Below are positions 1-8,880 of a stretch of DNA of 64,000 nucleotides, piece by piece. Position 1 is the first letter of the stretch, and each line of letters starts with the position of its first letter. The position numbers and the translations under genes were made by a program. The stretch is taken from NCBI RefSeq assembly GCF_007833215.1, contig NZ_CP042239.1, forward strand, positions 744,001 through 808,000. The letters run 5' to 3'. Source of the stretch: Sphingomonas suaedae. Lineage in GTDB: Bacteria > Pseudomonadota > Alphaproteobacteria > Sphingomonadales > Sphingomonadaceae. The notes under the pieces were generated by a model. That model did no database searches. It worked only from the letters and a program-made list of their open reading frames with translations, and had not been told where the DNA came from.

Positions 1-196
1 GCACGAGCGCAATGTAAGCACGTTGCGCGCACGTAACCATCGCGGGAACCCGGAGGAGTGATTGAGCGAAACCTGGCTTCGTCGAAGCACGCAGTAACAC
101 ACAGGTCACTTCCGCCACCGGTCATCCTCTACGGCGCTCCGCACTCGACCCACAAGCGCTATGAGAAGACGTCAGGGTTTAATCAGTTGGCCGCCG

Positions 197-1612
197 TCAC
201 GCGCTGGTAGGATCTCGCCACCCACCGGCAAGCGCCTTGAAAAGATCGATCTGGGCGGAAGCGATGTGGGCATCCACAGTGGCCAGTTGCGCCTCGGCCT
301 CGGCAAAGCTGCGTTCCGCATCGAGCAGGACGAGGCCATCCACCTGGCCCTCGCGCTGCTGGGCGCGCACGATGCGCACCGCCCGTTCGGCCGCGTCACG
401 CGCCGCCTTCAATGCAATGCGCCGGTCCAGCGTCCGCGCATAGGTGGATAATGCGGTTTCGGTTTCTTGCAGCGCGCGCAGCACGATGCCGTCAAACGTC
501 GCCAGTTCGGCCCGGGTGTCCGCTTCAGCCCCCGCGATCCTGGCGCGCGCACGGGCATGGTCGGTGAACGACCAGTTGATCAGCGAACCGAGCAGCCAGC
601 GCAGCGGACCGCCGCCGAACACATCGCCGATATCGCTGCCGGTGGAGCCGATCGACGCCCCCAGGCTGATGCGCGGATACAGGTCCGCGGTCGCGACCCC
701 GATGCGCGCCGTCGCCGCGGCGAGGCGGCGTTCGGCGGCACGGATATCGGGACGGCGTGCAAGCAACTGCGCCCCGTCGCCGACCGGGATCGGCGTTTCG
801 AGGCGCAGGGTGGAGACGCGCTGCGCCGCGATCTGCGGCAATTCGGACGGTGCGCGACCCGTTAGGGTGGCCAGCCGGAACAACGCCGCGTCGCGCGCAG
901 CCGCGAGCGCCGGGACATCGGCCTGGCGCTGATTGCGCAGCGTGGCGATGCGGGCGGTGTCGAGCCCTGTGGTCAGTCCGACTTCCTGCCTCCGCTTGGT
1001 CAGGGTGAGCGATCGGTCGAGCAATGCGACGATCCGCTCGGCCACGGCAATGCGCTCGGCGGCGGCAGCGGCATCGGCATAGGCACGCGCGGTTTCCGCG
1101 ACCACCGCGATACCCACCGCCTCGACATCGGCCTCCGCCGCACCGATCTCGCCGCGCGCCGCCTCGACGCCGCGCGACACGCGACCGAACAGATCGACTT
1201 CATACGCCACGTCGAGCCCGGCATCGATCGACCAATCCTCGCGCGGCGCGCCCGCGCCACGCTGGCCTTCGGGCAGGCGGCCATAGCTTGCCCCGGCACC
1301 GACGCCGACGTCCGGCAGGCGGTCGGTGCGGACCTCGCGCAGCAATGCCCGCGCCTTGTCCAGCCGCGCGACCGCGACGCGGATATCGGTGTTGGCCGCG
1401 CGCGCATCGGCGATCAGCCGGTCGAGCACGGGATCATCGTACAGCCGCCACCAGTCGTTATCGACCGGGGCGAGCGGATCGACCGCAGGGCTGGTCGCCG
1501 CCACGAACTTGCCGGCTGCTGCGGACGGCGTCTGGGGTGCGGCATAGTTTGGGCCGGTTGCACAGGCGGCGAGCGCCAGTGCCGAAGCGGCCGTCATCAA
1601 GGTGCGATACAT
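197..1612 (-). CDS. RND efflux outer membrane channel lipoprotein (NodT/OprM type)
   Basis: This is the outer-membrane factor of a tripartite RND efflux pump, forming the trimeric channel through which the pump exports its substrates. The 471-residue protein starts with a lipoprotein signal peptide (residues 1-16, lipobox-like ALAAC) followed by the GPNYAAP motif typical of NodT-family proteins. Two repeats rich in Ala, Arg and Glu follow, as in TolC-like helical hairpins; phrases such as RRPDIRAAERRLAAA are characteristic of the family. Length fits the family (about 450-500 residues). It is the last gene of a minus-strand operon, 23 bp after the permease gene. Substrate cannot be told from sequence. 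No promoter or gene is visible in the 196 bp to its left. Confidence 0.95.
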   Translation of the reverse strand: MYRTLMTAASALALAACATGPNYAAPQTPSAAAGKFVAATSPAVDPLAPVDNDWWRLYDDPVLDRLIADARAANTDIRVAVARLDKARALLREVRTDRLPDVGVGAGASYGRLPEGQRGAGAPREDWSIDAGLDVAYEVDLFGRVSRGVEAARGEIGAAEADVEAVGIAVVAETARAYADAAAAAERIAVAERIVALLDRSLTLTKRRQEVGLTTGLDTARIATLRNQRQADVPALAAARDAALFRLATLTGRAPSELPQIAAQRVSTLRLETPIPVGDGAQLLARRPDIRAAERRLAAATARIGVATADLYPRISLGASIGSTGSDIGDVFGGGPLRWLLGSLINWSFTDHARARARIAGAEADTRAELATFDGIVLRALQETETALSTYARTLDRRIALKAARDAAERAVRIVRAQQREGQVDGLVLLDAERSFAEAEAQLATVDAHIASAQIDLFKALAGGWRDPTSA

Positions 1613-1635
1613 GGCTTTCGCCTTTCGGTTCGGGG

Positions 1636-4600
1636 TTATTCGGCGGGTTGCAATTCGGCACCGCGTCTGCGGGCGCGGCCCACCCTGTCGGCCAGCGCGC
1701 GGCAGGCGACATAGAAGGTCGGCGTGAACACCAGGCCGAAGGCGGTGACGCCGATCATGCCGTAGAACACCGCAGTGCCCAGCGCCTGGCGCAGCTCCCA
1801 GCCGGGGCCGGATGCGGTGACCAGCGGCAGCACGCCCAGGATGAAGGCAAAGCTGGTCATCAGGATCGGACGAAGCCGCACGCGCGCCGCCTCGACCGCC
1901 GCCTCAAGCGCGGTGGCACCGCGCTCCTCGGCCTGTTTGGCGAATTCGACGATCAGGATCGCGTTCTTCGCTGCCAGGCCGATCAGCACGATCAGGCCGA
2001 TCTGGGTCAGGATATTATTGTCCAGCCCGCGAATGTTCACGCCCAGCATCGCCGCCAGCAACGTCATCGGCACGATCAGGATGATCGAGATCGGCAGCAT
2101 CAGGCTTTCGAACTGCGCCGCCAGCACGAGGAAGACGAACACCACCGAGAGCAGGAACACGAGCGCTGCGACATTTCCCGCCGCCTTTTGTTGAAAGGCA
2201 AGATCGGTCCACTCCGCTGCGAACCCTTGCGGCAGATCCTTGGCGATGACCTCCATTCGCGCCAGCGACTGGCCGGTCGAATAGCCCGGCGCGGTGTCCC
2301 CATCGACCTCGACCGCTGGGAACAGGTTGAACCGCGTCACGCGATAAGGACCAGTGCGATCCTCAAAGGTCGCGACCGCGCCGATCGGCACCATCCCGCC
2401 GCTGTTCGACCGTGTCTTGAGCTGCGCGATGTCGGACGGATCGTCGCGATAGGGCGCGTCCGCCTGAGCCGTCACGCGAAAGGTGCGGCCGAGCAGGTTG
2501 AAGTCGTTGACGTAAGACGAGCCGAGATAGACCTGCATCGCCTCGAACACACGGCTCGCGGGGACGCCGAGCATGTCCGCCTTGGCGCGATCAATATCGG
2601 CATAGACGCGCGGGGTGGCGGTGTTGAACAGCGTATAGACGTTGGCGAGTTCCTTGCTCTTGTGCGCCTCCGCGATCACGCCGCCGGCCGCCTGTTCCAG
2701 CGCCGCGAAGCCTGCGCCGCTGCGGTCCTGCACCATCATGCGGTAGCCGCCGCCATTGCCGATGCCCTGGATCGCGGGCGGCGGCAGGACGAAGGTGAGT
2801 GCCTCGTTGATGTCGGCGAGCGCGCCGCGCATCCCCGCAACGATATTGGCTTCGGTCAGGTCGGTGCCTGCGCGTTCGGCGAACGGCTTGAAGGTAATAT
2901 AGGCGGCGGCACCGTTCGATGCCTGGGTCTGCGATGCGCCGTCAAAGCCGGAGAACATCACCGCCGCTTCGGTGCCTGGCACTTCGAGCAGTTTCTTCAC
3001 GGCTTTCTTGAGCACGCGGTCGGTTTCCTGGATCGAGCTGCCCGCAGGCAGCTGGATCGCAGCGAGGGCATAGCCCTGATCCTGGGCGGGGATGAACCCG
3101 ACCGGGGTCGACCAGAAGATCGCACCGGTCGCCAGCACCAACCCGCCATAGACGGCGAACATCCGTTTCGGCGCGGCGGCAAAGCGATGGGTGATCCCGG
3201 CATACCAGTCGCCGAGCCGGTCGAACTGGCGGTTGAACCAGGCGCCCGCGCGCCAGATCCAGCGCCGCCAGCCACGCTCGGGTTCCGTCTCCAGCTTGGG
3301 ACGAAGCAACAGGGCGGCAAGGGCCGGCGACAAGGTGAGCGAGAGGATCAGCGAGATGATCGTGGCGCTGGCGATCGTCACCGCGAACTGGCGATAGAAT
3401 TCACCGGTGATGCCGGTCAGGAAGGTGGTCGGCACGAACACCGCGCACAGCACCAGCACGATCGCCACCAGCGCCGCGGACACCTCGTCCATCGACCTGT
3501 GCGACGCGTCGCGTGGGGACAGCCCGTGCTCGAGATTGCGCTCGACATTCTCGACCACAACGATCGCGTCATCGACCACGATGCCGATCGCGAGCACCAG
3601 CCCGAACATCGACAGCGTGTTGAGTGAATAGTCGAGCGCAGCGAGCACCGCGAAGGTACCGATCAGCGAAACCGGGATGGCGACGATCGGAATGATCGCG
3701 GCACGCCAGCTTTGCAGGAAGACGAGGATGACCAGTACCACCAGCACCACCGCTTCGAGCAGGGTCATCGCCACCGCGTCCATCGACTCGCTGATGAACT
3801 CGGTCGGGTTCCAGATGATCCGGTATTCCAGCCCCTTGGGAAAGCTCTGCTCGGCTTCGGCCAGCTGAGCCTTCACGCCTTCGGCGGCCGCCAAAGCGTT
3901 TGTGCCGGGGCGCTGGGTGACGCCCATGATGATCGAATCGTCGCCCGAGAGATAGGCGTTGACGCCATAATCCTCAGCACCCAGTTCGACCCGCGCGACA
4001 TCGCGGACGCGGGTGATCGCGCCGCTGGCATCGGTGCGGACGATGATGTCGGCAAATTCCTCGGCGGTCTTGAAGCGGCCCTGCGTCTCGACGCTCAGCT
4101 GCTGCGTCGCGCCGGTGTCAAAGGGCGGCTGCCCGACGGTGCCGGACGCGACCTGGACATTCTGTGCCCGCAATGCCGCGACGACTTCACCGGCGGTCAG
4201 GCCCAATTGCGCCGTGCGACCGGGATCGATCCACACCCGCATCGCATAATCGCGCGCGCCGAACACCTGGACGTCGCCGATCCCCTCGACGCGAGTCAGC
4301 CGGTCCTTGATCTGCGTCAGCGCATAGTTGGAGACGTAACCGCGATCGAGCGACCCGTCGGGCGACAGGACGTTGATTGCCATCAGCCAGGACGGCGAGG
4401 TCTTGCGCACGACCACGCCCTGCCGTCGCACTTCCTCGGGCAGGCTGGGCTCGGCCAGCGCGACGCGGTTCTGTACCAGCACCTGCGCGGTATCGAGATC
4501 GGTGCCGAGCTGGAAGGTGACGGTGATGGTCACCCGCCCGTCGCCGGTCGATTGCGACGACTGGTAGAGCATGTTGTCAACGCCGTTGATCTGCTGCTCG

Positions 4601-4800
4601 ATCGGCGCAGCCACGGTATCGGCGACGGTCTCGGCCGACGCGCCCGGATAATTGGCGGCGACCGTCACCGTCGGTGGCACCACGGCGGGAAATTGCGACA
4701 CCGGCAGCCCGAAATAGGCGAATGCGCCGATGATCGTGATGAGGATCGCGATCACGGCCGCAAAGATCGGCCGGCGAATGAAGAAATGACTGAAGCGCAT
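1636..4800 (-). CDS. RND efflux pump inner-membrane permease (AcrB/MexB type, HAE1 family)
   Basis: Proton-driven inner membrane transporter of a multidrug-type RND pump. The 1054-residue length is the family norm. It begins with MRFSHFFIRRPIFAAV, the usual cytoplasmic N-terminus leading into TM1. A large periplasmic loop follows, then TM4 with the paired proton-relay aspartates in GIVVDDAIVVVEN, and a second half beginning near residue 540 that repeats the layout. The last part carries the TM segments with the FAKQAEERG loop usual for this class. It sits between the adaptor and channel genes, all on the minus strand, so the three probably form one transcript controlled by the upstream TetR regulator. 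The family is certain; drug range is unknown. Confidence 0.97.
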   Translation of the reverse strand: MRFSHFFIRRPIFAAVIAILITIIGAFAYFGLPVSQFPAVVPPTVTVAANYPGASAETVADTVAAPIEQQINGVDNMLYQSSQSTGDGRVTITVTFQLGTDLDTAQVLVQNRVALAEPSLPEEVRRQGVVVRKTSPSWLMAINVLSPDGSLDRGYVSNYALTQIKDRLTRVEGIGDVQVFGARDYAMRVWIDPGRTAQLGLTAGEVVAALRAQNVQVASGTVGQPPFDTGATQQLSVETQGRFKTAEEFADIIVRTDASGAITRVRDVARVELGAEDYGVNAYLSGDDSIIMGVTQRPGTNALAAAEGVKAQLAEAEQSFPKGLEYRIIWNPTEFISESMDAVAMTLLEAVVLVVLVILVFLQSWRAAIIPIVAIPVSLIGTFAVLAALDYSLNTLSMFGLVLAIGIVVDDAIVVVENVERNLEHGLSPRDASHRSMDEVSAALVAIVLVLCAVFVPTTFLTGITGEFYRQFAVTIASATIISLILSLTLSPALAALLLRPKLETEPERGWRRWIWRAGAWFNRQFDRLGDWYAGITHRFAAAPKRMFAVYGGLVLATGAIFWSTPVGFIPAQDQGYALAAIQLPAGSSIQETDRVLKKAVKKLLEVPGTEAAVMFSGFDGASQTQASNGAAAYITFKPFAERAGTDLTEANIVAGMRGALADINEALTFVLPPPAIQGIGNGGGYRMMVQDRSGAGFAALEQAAGGVIAEAHKSKELANVYTLFNTATPRVYADIDRAKADMLGVPASRVFEAMQVYLGSSYVNDFNLLGRTFRVTAQADAPYRDDPSDIAQLKTRSNSGGMVPIGAVATFEDRTGPYRVTRFNLFPAVEVDGDTAPGYSTGQSLARMEVIAKDLPQGFAAEWTDLAFQQKAAGNVAALVFLLSVVFVFLVLAAQFESLMLPISIILIVPMTLLAAMLGVNIRGLDNNILTQIGLIVLIGLAAKNAILIVEFAKQAEERGATALEAAVEAARVRLRPILMTSFAFILGVLPLVTASGPGWELRQALGTAVFYGMIGVTAFGLVFTPTFYVACRALADRVGRARRRGAELQPAE

Positions 4801-4869
4801 CGGGCAAAGCCTCGGCTTGCGCCGCCCGCAGGGATGCGAGCGGCGCGGATTTCGTTGATGTGCGGCGGT

Positions 4870-6159
4870 TCAGCGCGCGGTCAGGGTCGCCTGCGACGCC
4901 GCCGGCTCGACCACGGGCGCTGTGGCGGGCGTGCCAGTCCCGCGCGGTACCTCGATCCGGCCGACCCGCTCGGTGACCTTGGCACCGGGCTGGATCATCT
5001 GGAGCCCCTGGATCACCACCCTGTCGGTCGGCGCTAGCCCTGCGCGGATGCTGCGCAGGCCGCCGATCCGGGGGCCGGGCGTGACCGGCCTGGCGACCAC
5101 GACGCCGTCCTTGCCGACGACATAGACAATCTTGCGCGCCTGATCGGTGCGCACTGCGGCGTCGGGGACCAGCAATGCGCGCTCGGACGGGCCTCCGGCC
5201 AAGCGCATATTGCCGAACATTCCCGGGGTCAGGAAGTAATCGGGGTTGGCGATGACCGCGCGCGCGCGGATCGTGCCGGACTGTGCGCTCACGCCATTGT
5301 CGGTGAAATCGACGCGGCCGGTATGGCTATAGTCGGCCTCGTCCTGCAGCTTGATCTCCACCACCTGCGTCGCTGCGGCGCCGCCCTTTTGCCGCTCGCG
5401 CTGTGCCTTGAGAAACAGCGCTTCGGAACTGTCGAAGGTGAAGTAGATCGGGTCGAGCGCGTTGATCGTGGTCAGCAGCGTGCCGCCGGCCGCGTCGGCG
5501 GTCGAGACGAGATTGCCCGCATCGACGCGACGGTCGGAAATACGGCCGGTGATCGGCGCGCGAACCTGGGTGAACTGAACGTCCAGCGCACGCGCACCAA
5601 CCCGCGCCTGCGCCGCCGACAGCGATGCGCGCGCGGCACGGACACGCGCTGCCAGCCGGTCATGATCGCTCTTCGACACCGCATCCTCGGCCAGCAAGCG
5701 GCTGGCGCGCGCGAGATCCGCCTCGGCCAGCGCAACATCGCTCTGCGCCTGGGCAACGCCAGCGCGCGCTTCGTTCAGCGCTGCGACGAACGGGCGCTGG
5801 TCGATGGTGAAGAGCAGTTGGCCCTTCTGCACGATCGCGCCGTCGGTAAAGTGAACGGCGGTGACCGCACCGGAGACGCGTGGGCGAACCTCGACGCTCT
5901 TCGACGCTTCGAACCGGCCGACATGGTCGTCCCATTCGGTGAGGTCGCGCGCGAGCGGCGTGGCGACGGTCACCGTCGGCGGCGGCGGGGCGGCGATGGC
6001 AGGTGCCTCGCGGTCGAGCAAGCCGACCCCGGCCCCGACGGCGGCGAGCGGCAGAACGATCGCCGAAGCGCGCTGCCATAACGGCCTGTCGGAAAAGCGC
6101 CGACGTGGCGTAGCGGCTTGGGCTTCAGGGGCAGGCTCGATGGGAGTGATCATGTTCAT
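4870..6159 (-). CDS. RND efflux periplasmic adaptor subunit (membrane fusion protein)
   Basis: Periplasmic adaptor linking the permease to the outer-membrane channel. The 429-residue protein has a cytoplasmic N-terminus, one TM anchor near residues 30-50, and the order lipoyl half, alpha-helical hairpin (about residues 120-190), second lipoyl half, beta-barrel. Recognisable family motifs are VEVRPRVSGAVTAVHFTDGA, VQKGQLLFTID and the ITGRISDRRVDAGNLV segment. The C-terminus is Pro/Ala/Thr-rich. Its start overlaps the stop of the preceding small gene as ATGA, which suggests translational coupling. The permease gene follows 69 bp later. Confidence 0.95.
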   Translation of the reverse strand: MNMITPIEPAPEAQAATPRRRFSDRPLWQRASAIVLPLAAVGAGVGLLDREAPAIAAPPPPTVTVATPLARDLTEWDDHVGRFEASKSVEVRPRVSGAVTAVHFTDGAIVQKGQLLFTIDQRPFVAALNEARAGVAQAQSDVALAEADLARASRLLAEDAVSKSDHDRLAARVRAARASLSAAQARVGARALDVQFTQVRAPITGRISDRRVDAGNLVSTADAAGGTLLTTINALDPIYFTFDSSEALFLKAQRERQKGGAAATQVVEIKLQDEADYSHTGRVDFTDNGVSAQSGTIRARAVIANPDYFLTPGMFGNMRLAGGPSERALLVPDAAVRTDQARKIVYVVGKDGVVVARPVTPGPRIGGLRSIRAGLAPTDRVVIQGLQMIQPGAKVTERVGRIEVPRGTGTPATAPVVEPAASQATLTAR

Positions 6160-6563
6160 TGTGAAATGCTCCGGCCGCGCTTGGCGCGTGCGCTGACGAT
6201 GCTGCGCGCAAGCAGCTCATACTGGTGAAGGGTAAAGCCGGCGGCGAGGAAGGCGCGCACGGCGGATTCGGCGACTTGGTAGCCATGGTGCCAGGTCAGC
6301 ACCGCGAGGCGGCGAAGCGCCTCAAGCTTCGGATCGGCAAGCTTCGGGTTGGGACGTTCCGGGAACAGGGTACCGAGCGCGACGGCCAACCGCCCGGGGG
6401 CCTTCAGGCTGGACAGGGGATCGCGCTCGGCAATGGCCACGACCGTCCATTCGAGCGCGGAGAAACGCGCGGGAACGGGGTCGGGCTCGGGGGCTTTTGG
6501 GGTGAAGGGATGGATGCCCGCAGCAGCGGCGGGAGCGAATTCGGTGAAGGACAGATACGCCAT
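6156..6563 (-). CDS. Hypothetical protein, first gene of the RND efflux operon
   Basis: A 135-residue protein I do not recognise. The start MAYLSFTEF was chosen because GGAGG lies about 9 bases upstream; the open frame runs 35 codons further but without a better site. There is no signal peptide. The central part contains a predicted helix (LSALEWTVVAIAERDPLSSL-like composition) and a C-terminal helical stretch ending in Arg/Lys. It overlaps the adaptor gene by four bases (ATGA), so it is probably co-translated with the pump. Whether it has a role in efflux is unknown. Confidence 0.75.
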   Translation of the reverse strand: MAYLSFTEFAPAAAAGIHPFTPKAPEPDPVPARFSALEWTVVAIAERDPLSSLKAPGRLAVALGTLFPERPNPKLADPKLEALRRLAVLTWHHGYQVAESAVRAFLAAGFTLHQYELLARSIVSARAKRGRSISQ

Positions 6564-6800
6564 GTTGCAAGCCTCCTCCGGGCGAAGCGCGCGCGCCATC
6601 GCCCGCTTTTCAACGGGTTTCGGGAGGCTGCCTGGCGAGAATGCGCAGGGCTTCATTCGGCGAAGCACATGCTCGCCGGACAGCCATCGGTCATAAATGC
6701 GTGAAGAGCCGGACGTCAGCGTCCGGTATCAGCCTTTGCGAAAAATTCTTGTCCGCATCGTTTCCCTTTCGATGCCGAAGCCAGGCGCATCCCGTCTTCT

Positions 6801-6818
6801 ATACTGAGCGGTATATAA
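6801..6818. promoter_or_regulatory. Probable TetR-type operator upstream of the efflux operon
   Basis: The near-palindrome ATACTGAGCGGTAT, followed by ATAA, lies between the TetR gene and the efflux operon, in the region where the operon promoter is expected. The half-sequence GCGGTATATAA recurs directly in front of the TetR gene. A shared site at both places fits repression of the pump and autoregulation. Binding is inferred. Confidence 0.5.
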
Positions 6819-6888
6819 GTCATGCTGCGCTGCGTCAACAGCATTTCATACCGGTCGATATATTTTTATCGCGACTGGGGTAAAGCGG

Positions 6889-7500
6889 CTATTTGGAGGG
6901 CCACATCGCCATGCTGGTATCGATCAGGCGTTCCAGATCGGCGCGCGTCGCACCGGCGCCTGCCTGCACCGCCATCCCCTGCATGATCGCGTAGAGAAAG
7001 CTGGTCAGACCCTCGACATCGGCGGTTTCTGGCAGGTCGCCTTCGGCCTTGGCCCGTTCGAAACGCTCGACCAGTGCCACCCGCGCGACCTTGCCGCGCT
7101 CAAGCACTTCCTGGCGGATCGATTCGGCTTCCGCACCACATGCGACGGAGCTGATCACGCCAAGGCAGCCATGCGGCTCGTCCTTGCTGGTCTGATTCTC
7201 CATGCTCCCGCACAATAGATGGCGTGCCACCTCGCGTGCGGTCGGATGCGCTAGCGCGGCGATGACATAGCAAAGCTTCTCTTCCTGATAGAGGTCGAGC
7301 GCCTTGCGGAATAACGCTTCCTTGTTGCCGAACGCGGCGTAGAGGCTGGGGCGGGTGATCCCCATCGCCTCGGTCAGGTCGTTGAGCGAGGCGCCTTCAT
7401 ACCCCTTGCTCCAGAACACGCGAAGCGCCGCGGCAAGCGCCGCATCGACGCAAAATTCGCGCGGGCGACCTTTAGCGGGCTGGGCAACAGCGGTTTCCAT
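6889..7500 (-). CDS. TetR/AcrR family transcriptional regulator
   Basis: A 203-residue one-component regulator, probably a repressor of the efflux operon immediately downstream on the same strand. The start METAVAQPAKGRPREF was preferred over an upstream extension because family members begin about 10-15 residues before the first helix. The HTH region (about residues 15-60) contains VFWSKGYEGASLNDLTEAMG and ITRPSLYAAFGNKEALF, the classic TetR helix-turn-helix and F-x-N-K-E-x-L-F pattern. The C-terminal ligand domain has an HGCLGVISS-like segment seen in the YxaF/LmrA type of TetR_C domain. A GGGCGGTATATAA element abuts its start. Confidence 0.92.
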   Translation of the reverse strand: METAVAQPAKGRPREFCVDAALAAALRVFWSKGYEGASLNDLTEAMGITRPSLYAAFGNKEALFRKALDLYQEEKLCYVIAALAHPTAREVARHLLCGSMENQTSKDEPHGCLGVISSVACGAEAESIRQEVLERGKVARVALVERFERAKAEGDLPETADVEGLTSFLYAIMQGMAVQAGAGATRADLERLIDTSMAMWPSK

Positions 7501-7838
7501 AACGGGCGGTATATAATTGGGTAAATGTCTGAGCGCAACGGGCGGGGCTATTTGCCGCGCGAACTCAAGGAGAAAATCTAGATAGTCCAGCATCAATGGA
7601 GCGGTCTTGGCCGGATTTTCCGCGACAGATGCTCCGATACCCCTAGCTGTGAGCGGGGAATGTGCCGGGCTGCGAGGGTTCAAGGCGGTTGTCAAGTCCA
7701 TGGTTCGGGAGCGCTGGACCTTAACCGTCAGAGCCAGTCGCGCCGAAAGACTGGCGGCCGCTCAGCCGATCCAGGGGCGATCCGACACCTGGCGTCGATC
7801 GGCCTTGCGCTGGCATCGCGGCAGATCTGGATACAATG
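7501..7838. other. Intergenic region between tetR and the PRC-barrel gene
   Basis: Apart from the operator-like element at its left end, I see no convincing gene. Open frames crossing it lack Shine-Dalgarno sequences and recognisable protein features. Confidence 0.5.
7504..7516. promoter_or_regulatory. Candidate autoregulatory operator in front of the TetR gene
   Basis: The sequence GGGCGGTATATAA begins three bases from the TetR start codon. It shares GCGGTATATAA with the element at 6801-6818. Repressor bound here would block translation-proximal transcription. Only the sequence match is seen; binding is inferred. Confidence 0.4.
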
Positions 7839-7862
7839 GCGGCCGGGAGATTTCCCGGCCGC
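7839..7862 (-). terminator. Hairpin downstream of the PRC-barrel gene
   Basis: A perfect 10-bp stem (GCGGCCGGGA and its complement) with a GATT loop lies 22 bases after the stop codon of the minus-strand gene at 7885. There is no clear T-run, so termination is likely but not certain. Confidence 0.6.
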
Positions 7863-7884
7863 TATTGTCGTTCGAGCGCTCAGA

Positions 7885-8787
7885 TCAGTCTCCGGACTTC
7901 GCCGCCTTCTTCACCTCGCTCTTGCCCATTGCAGACACGAGGACATCACCATCGGCGCTGAAGTTGCTGGCAGGCAGGGTCGCAATGCGATTACCCACCT
8001 TGGTGCCGATCGCCTGGATACGGCCTCTGGCATCGCGCGTCACCTCCGACACCCGGCCGATCAGGCGGCCCTTAGCGTCTTCGATCCGCATACCGGGATT
8101 GATCGCGGGAACGCCCGGCGTGTTCAGCGCCAGCATACCCGAACCCGACCCGCTTGCCGAGCCGGAGGCGGCACCACCGCTGGCCGATCCGGAAGCTGAG
8201 CCGCTGCCGGTCAGCGAACCCGTGGCGCTTCCCGCCGATTTGGCCGCACCGCCGGCCACCGTACCGGCACGGCCGACCGTATCCGTCGCGCGGTCCCGCA
8301 CCGCACCAACCCGGCTGCGTACGCCCTGGACGGCCGAACGAACATCGTCGGTGCCGATGAGGTCGGCCGATGCGTTGCCGGAGGCGCTTCCCGACGCGCC
8401 GCCGCTGCCTGACATGCCCTGGCTGCGACCGGCGGCAGAGGTTGTTCCGTCAACCGCACCGGCAACGCCGCCGCTGGCGCTGCCCGACGCGTCGACCTTG
8501 CCGGTGCGGCGATCGACGTTGCGGTCAGCACTTGCCGAACCGCTGGCCGATTTTGTGGCGCGCGTGGTGGCTTTGGTCGTCCGCGTGGTGGTGCGAACGG
8601 GTTCGCGCAGGCGATCGACGGGTCGATCGAGCGATCCGCCCAGCGGACGCCCGAGCGTCCCGCCAATCTGACCACCCAAACCGCCACCGATCTGCCCGCC
8701 CACACCGCCGCCGCCCAGCAGCTGCGCGGAGGCCGGAATCGAAACCGTAAGAGCGGCGACCGCCGCCGACAGAAACAGGGTCTTCAT
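7885..8787 (-). CDS. Secreted Gly/Ser/Ala-rich protein with C-terminal PRC-barrel-like domain
   Basis: A 300-residue exported protein of unknown role. Residues 1-21 are a clear signal peptide (MKTLFLSAAVAALTVSIPAS, cleavage after ASA). A Gly-rich stretch with GGQIGGGLGGQIGG follows. Residues about 60-225 are low complexity, dominated by SGSAS and GSASG runs and likely disordered. The C-terminal 70 residues (GMRIEDAKGRLIGRVSEVTRD and on) resemble a PRC-barrel-type beta fold, ending in a basic tail. A monocistronic unit is suggested by the hairpin after it. Proteins of this build are common in sphingomonads, but no function is established from the sequence. Confidence 0.85.
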   Translation of the reverse strand: MKTLFLSAAVAALTVSIPASAQLLGGGGVGGQIGGGLGGQIGGTLGRPLGGSLDRPVDRLREPVRTTTRTTKATTRATKSASGSASADRNVDRRTGKVDASGSASGGVAGAVDGTTSAAGRSQGMSGSGGASGSASGNASADLIGTDDVRSAVQGVRSRVGAVRDRATDTVGRAGTVAGGAAKSAGSATGSLTGSGSASGSASGGAASGSASGSGSGMLALNTPGVPAINPGMRIEDAKGRLIGRVSEVTRDARGRIQAIGTKVGNRIATLPASNFSADGDVLVSAMGKSEVKKAAKSGD

Positions 8788-8880
8788 ATCATCCTCCTCA
8801 TCTGCGGCGCGTCTGCTGCGACGCGCTTCAAAGGGAGAACGGAAGGCCGGATCGATTTAATCCGGGATCGATGAAAAAAT

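Noticed and set aside
1024..3627. An 867-codon open frame on the plus strand antisense to the efflux channel and permease genes
   Set aside because: Its translation is Arg/His/Asp-rich and family-free, and it is a shadow of high-GC coding sequence. The minus-strand genes are certain.
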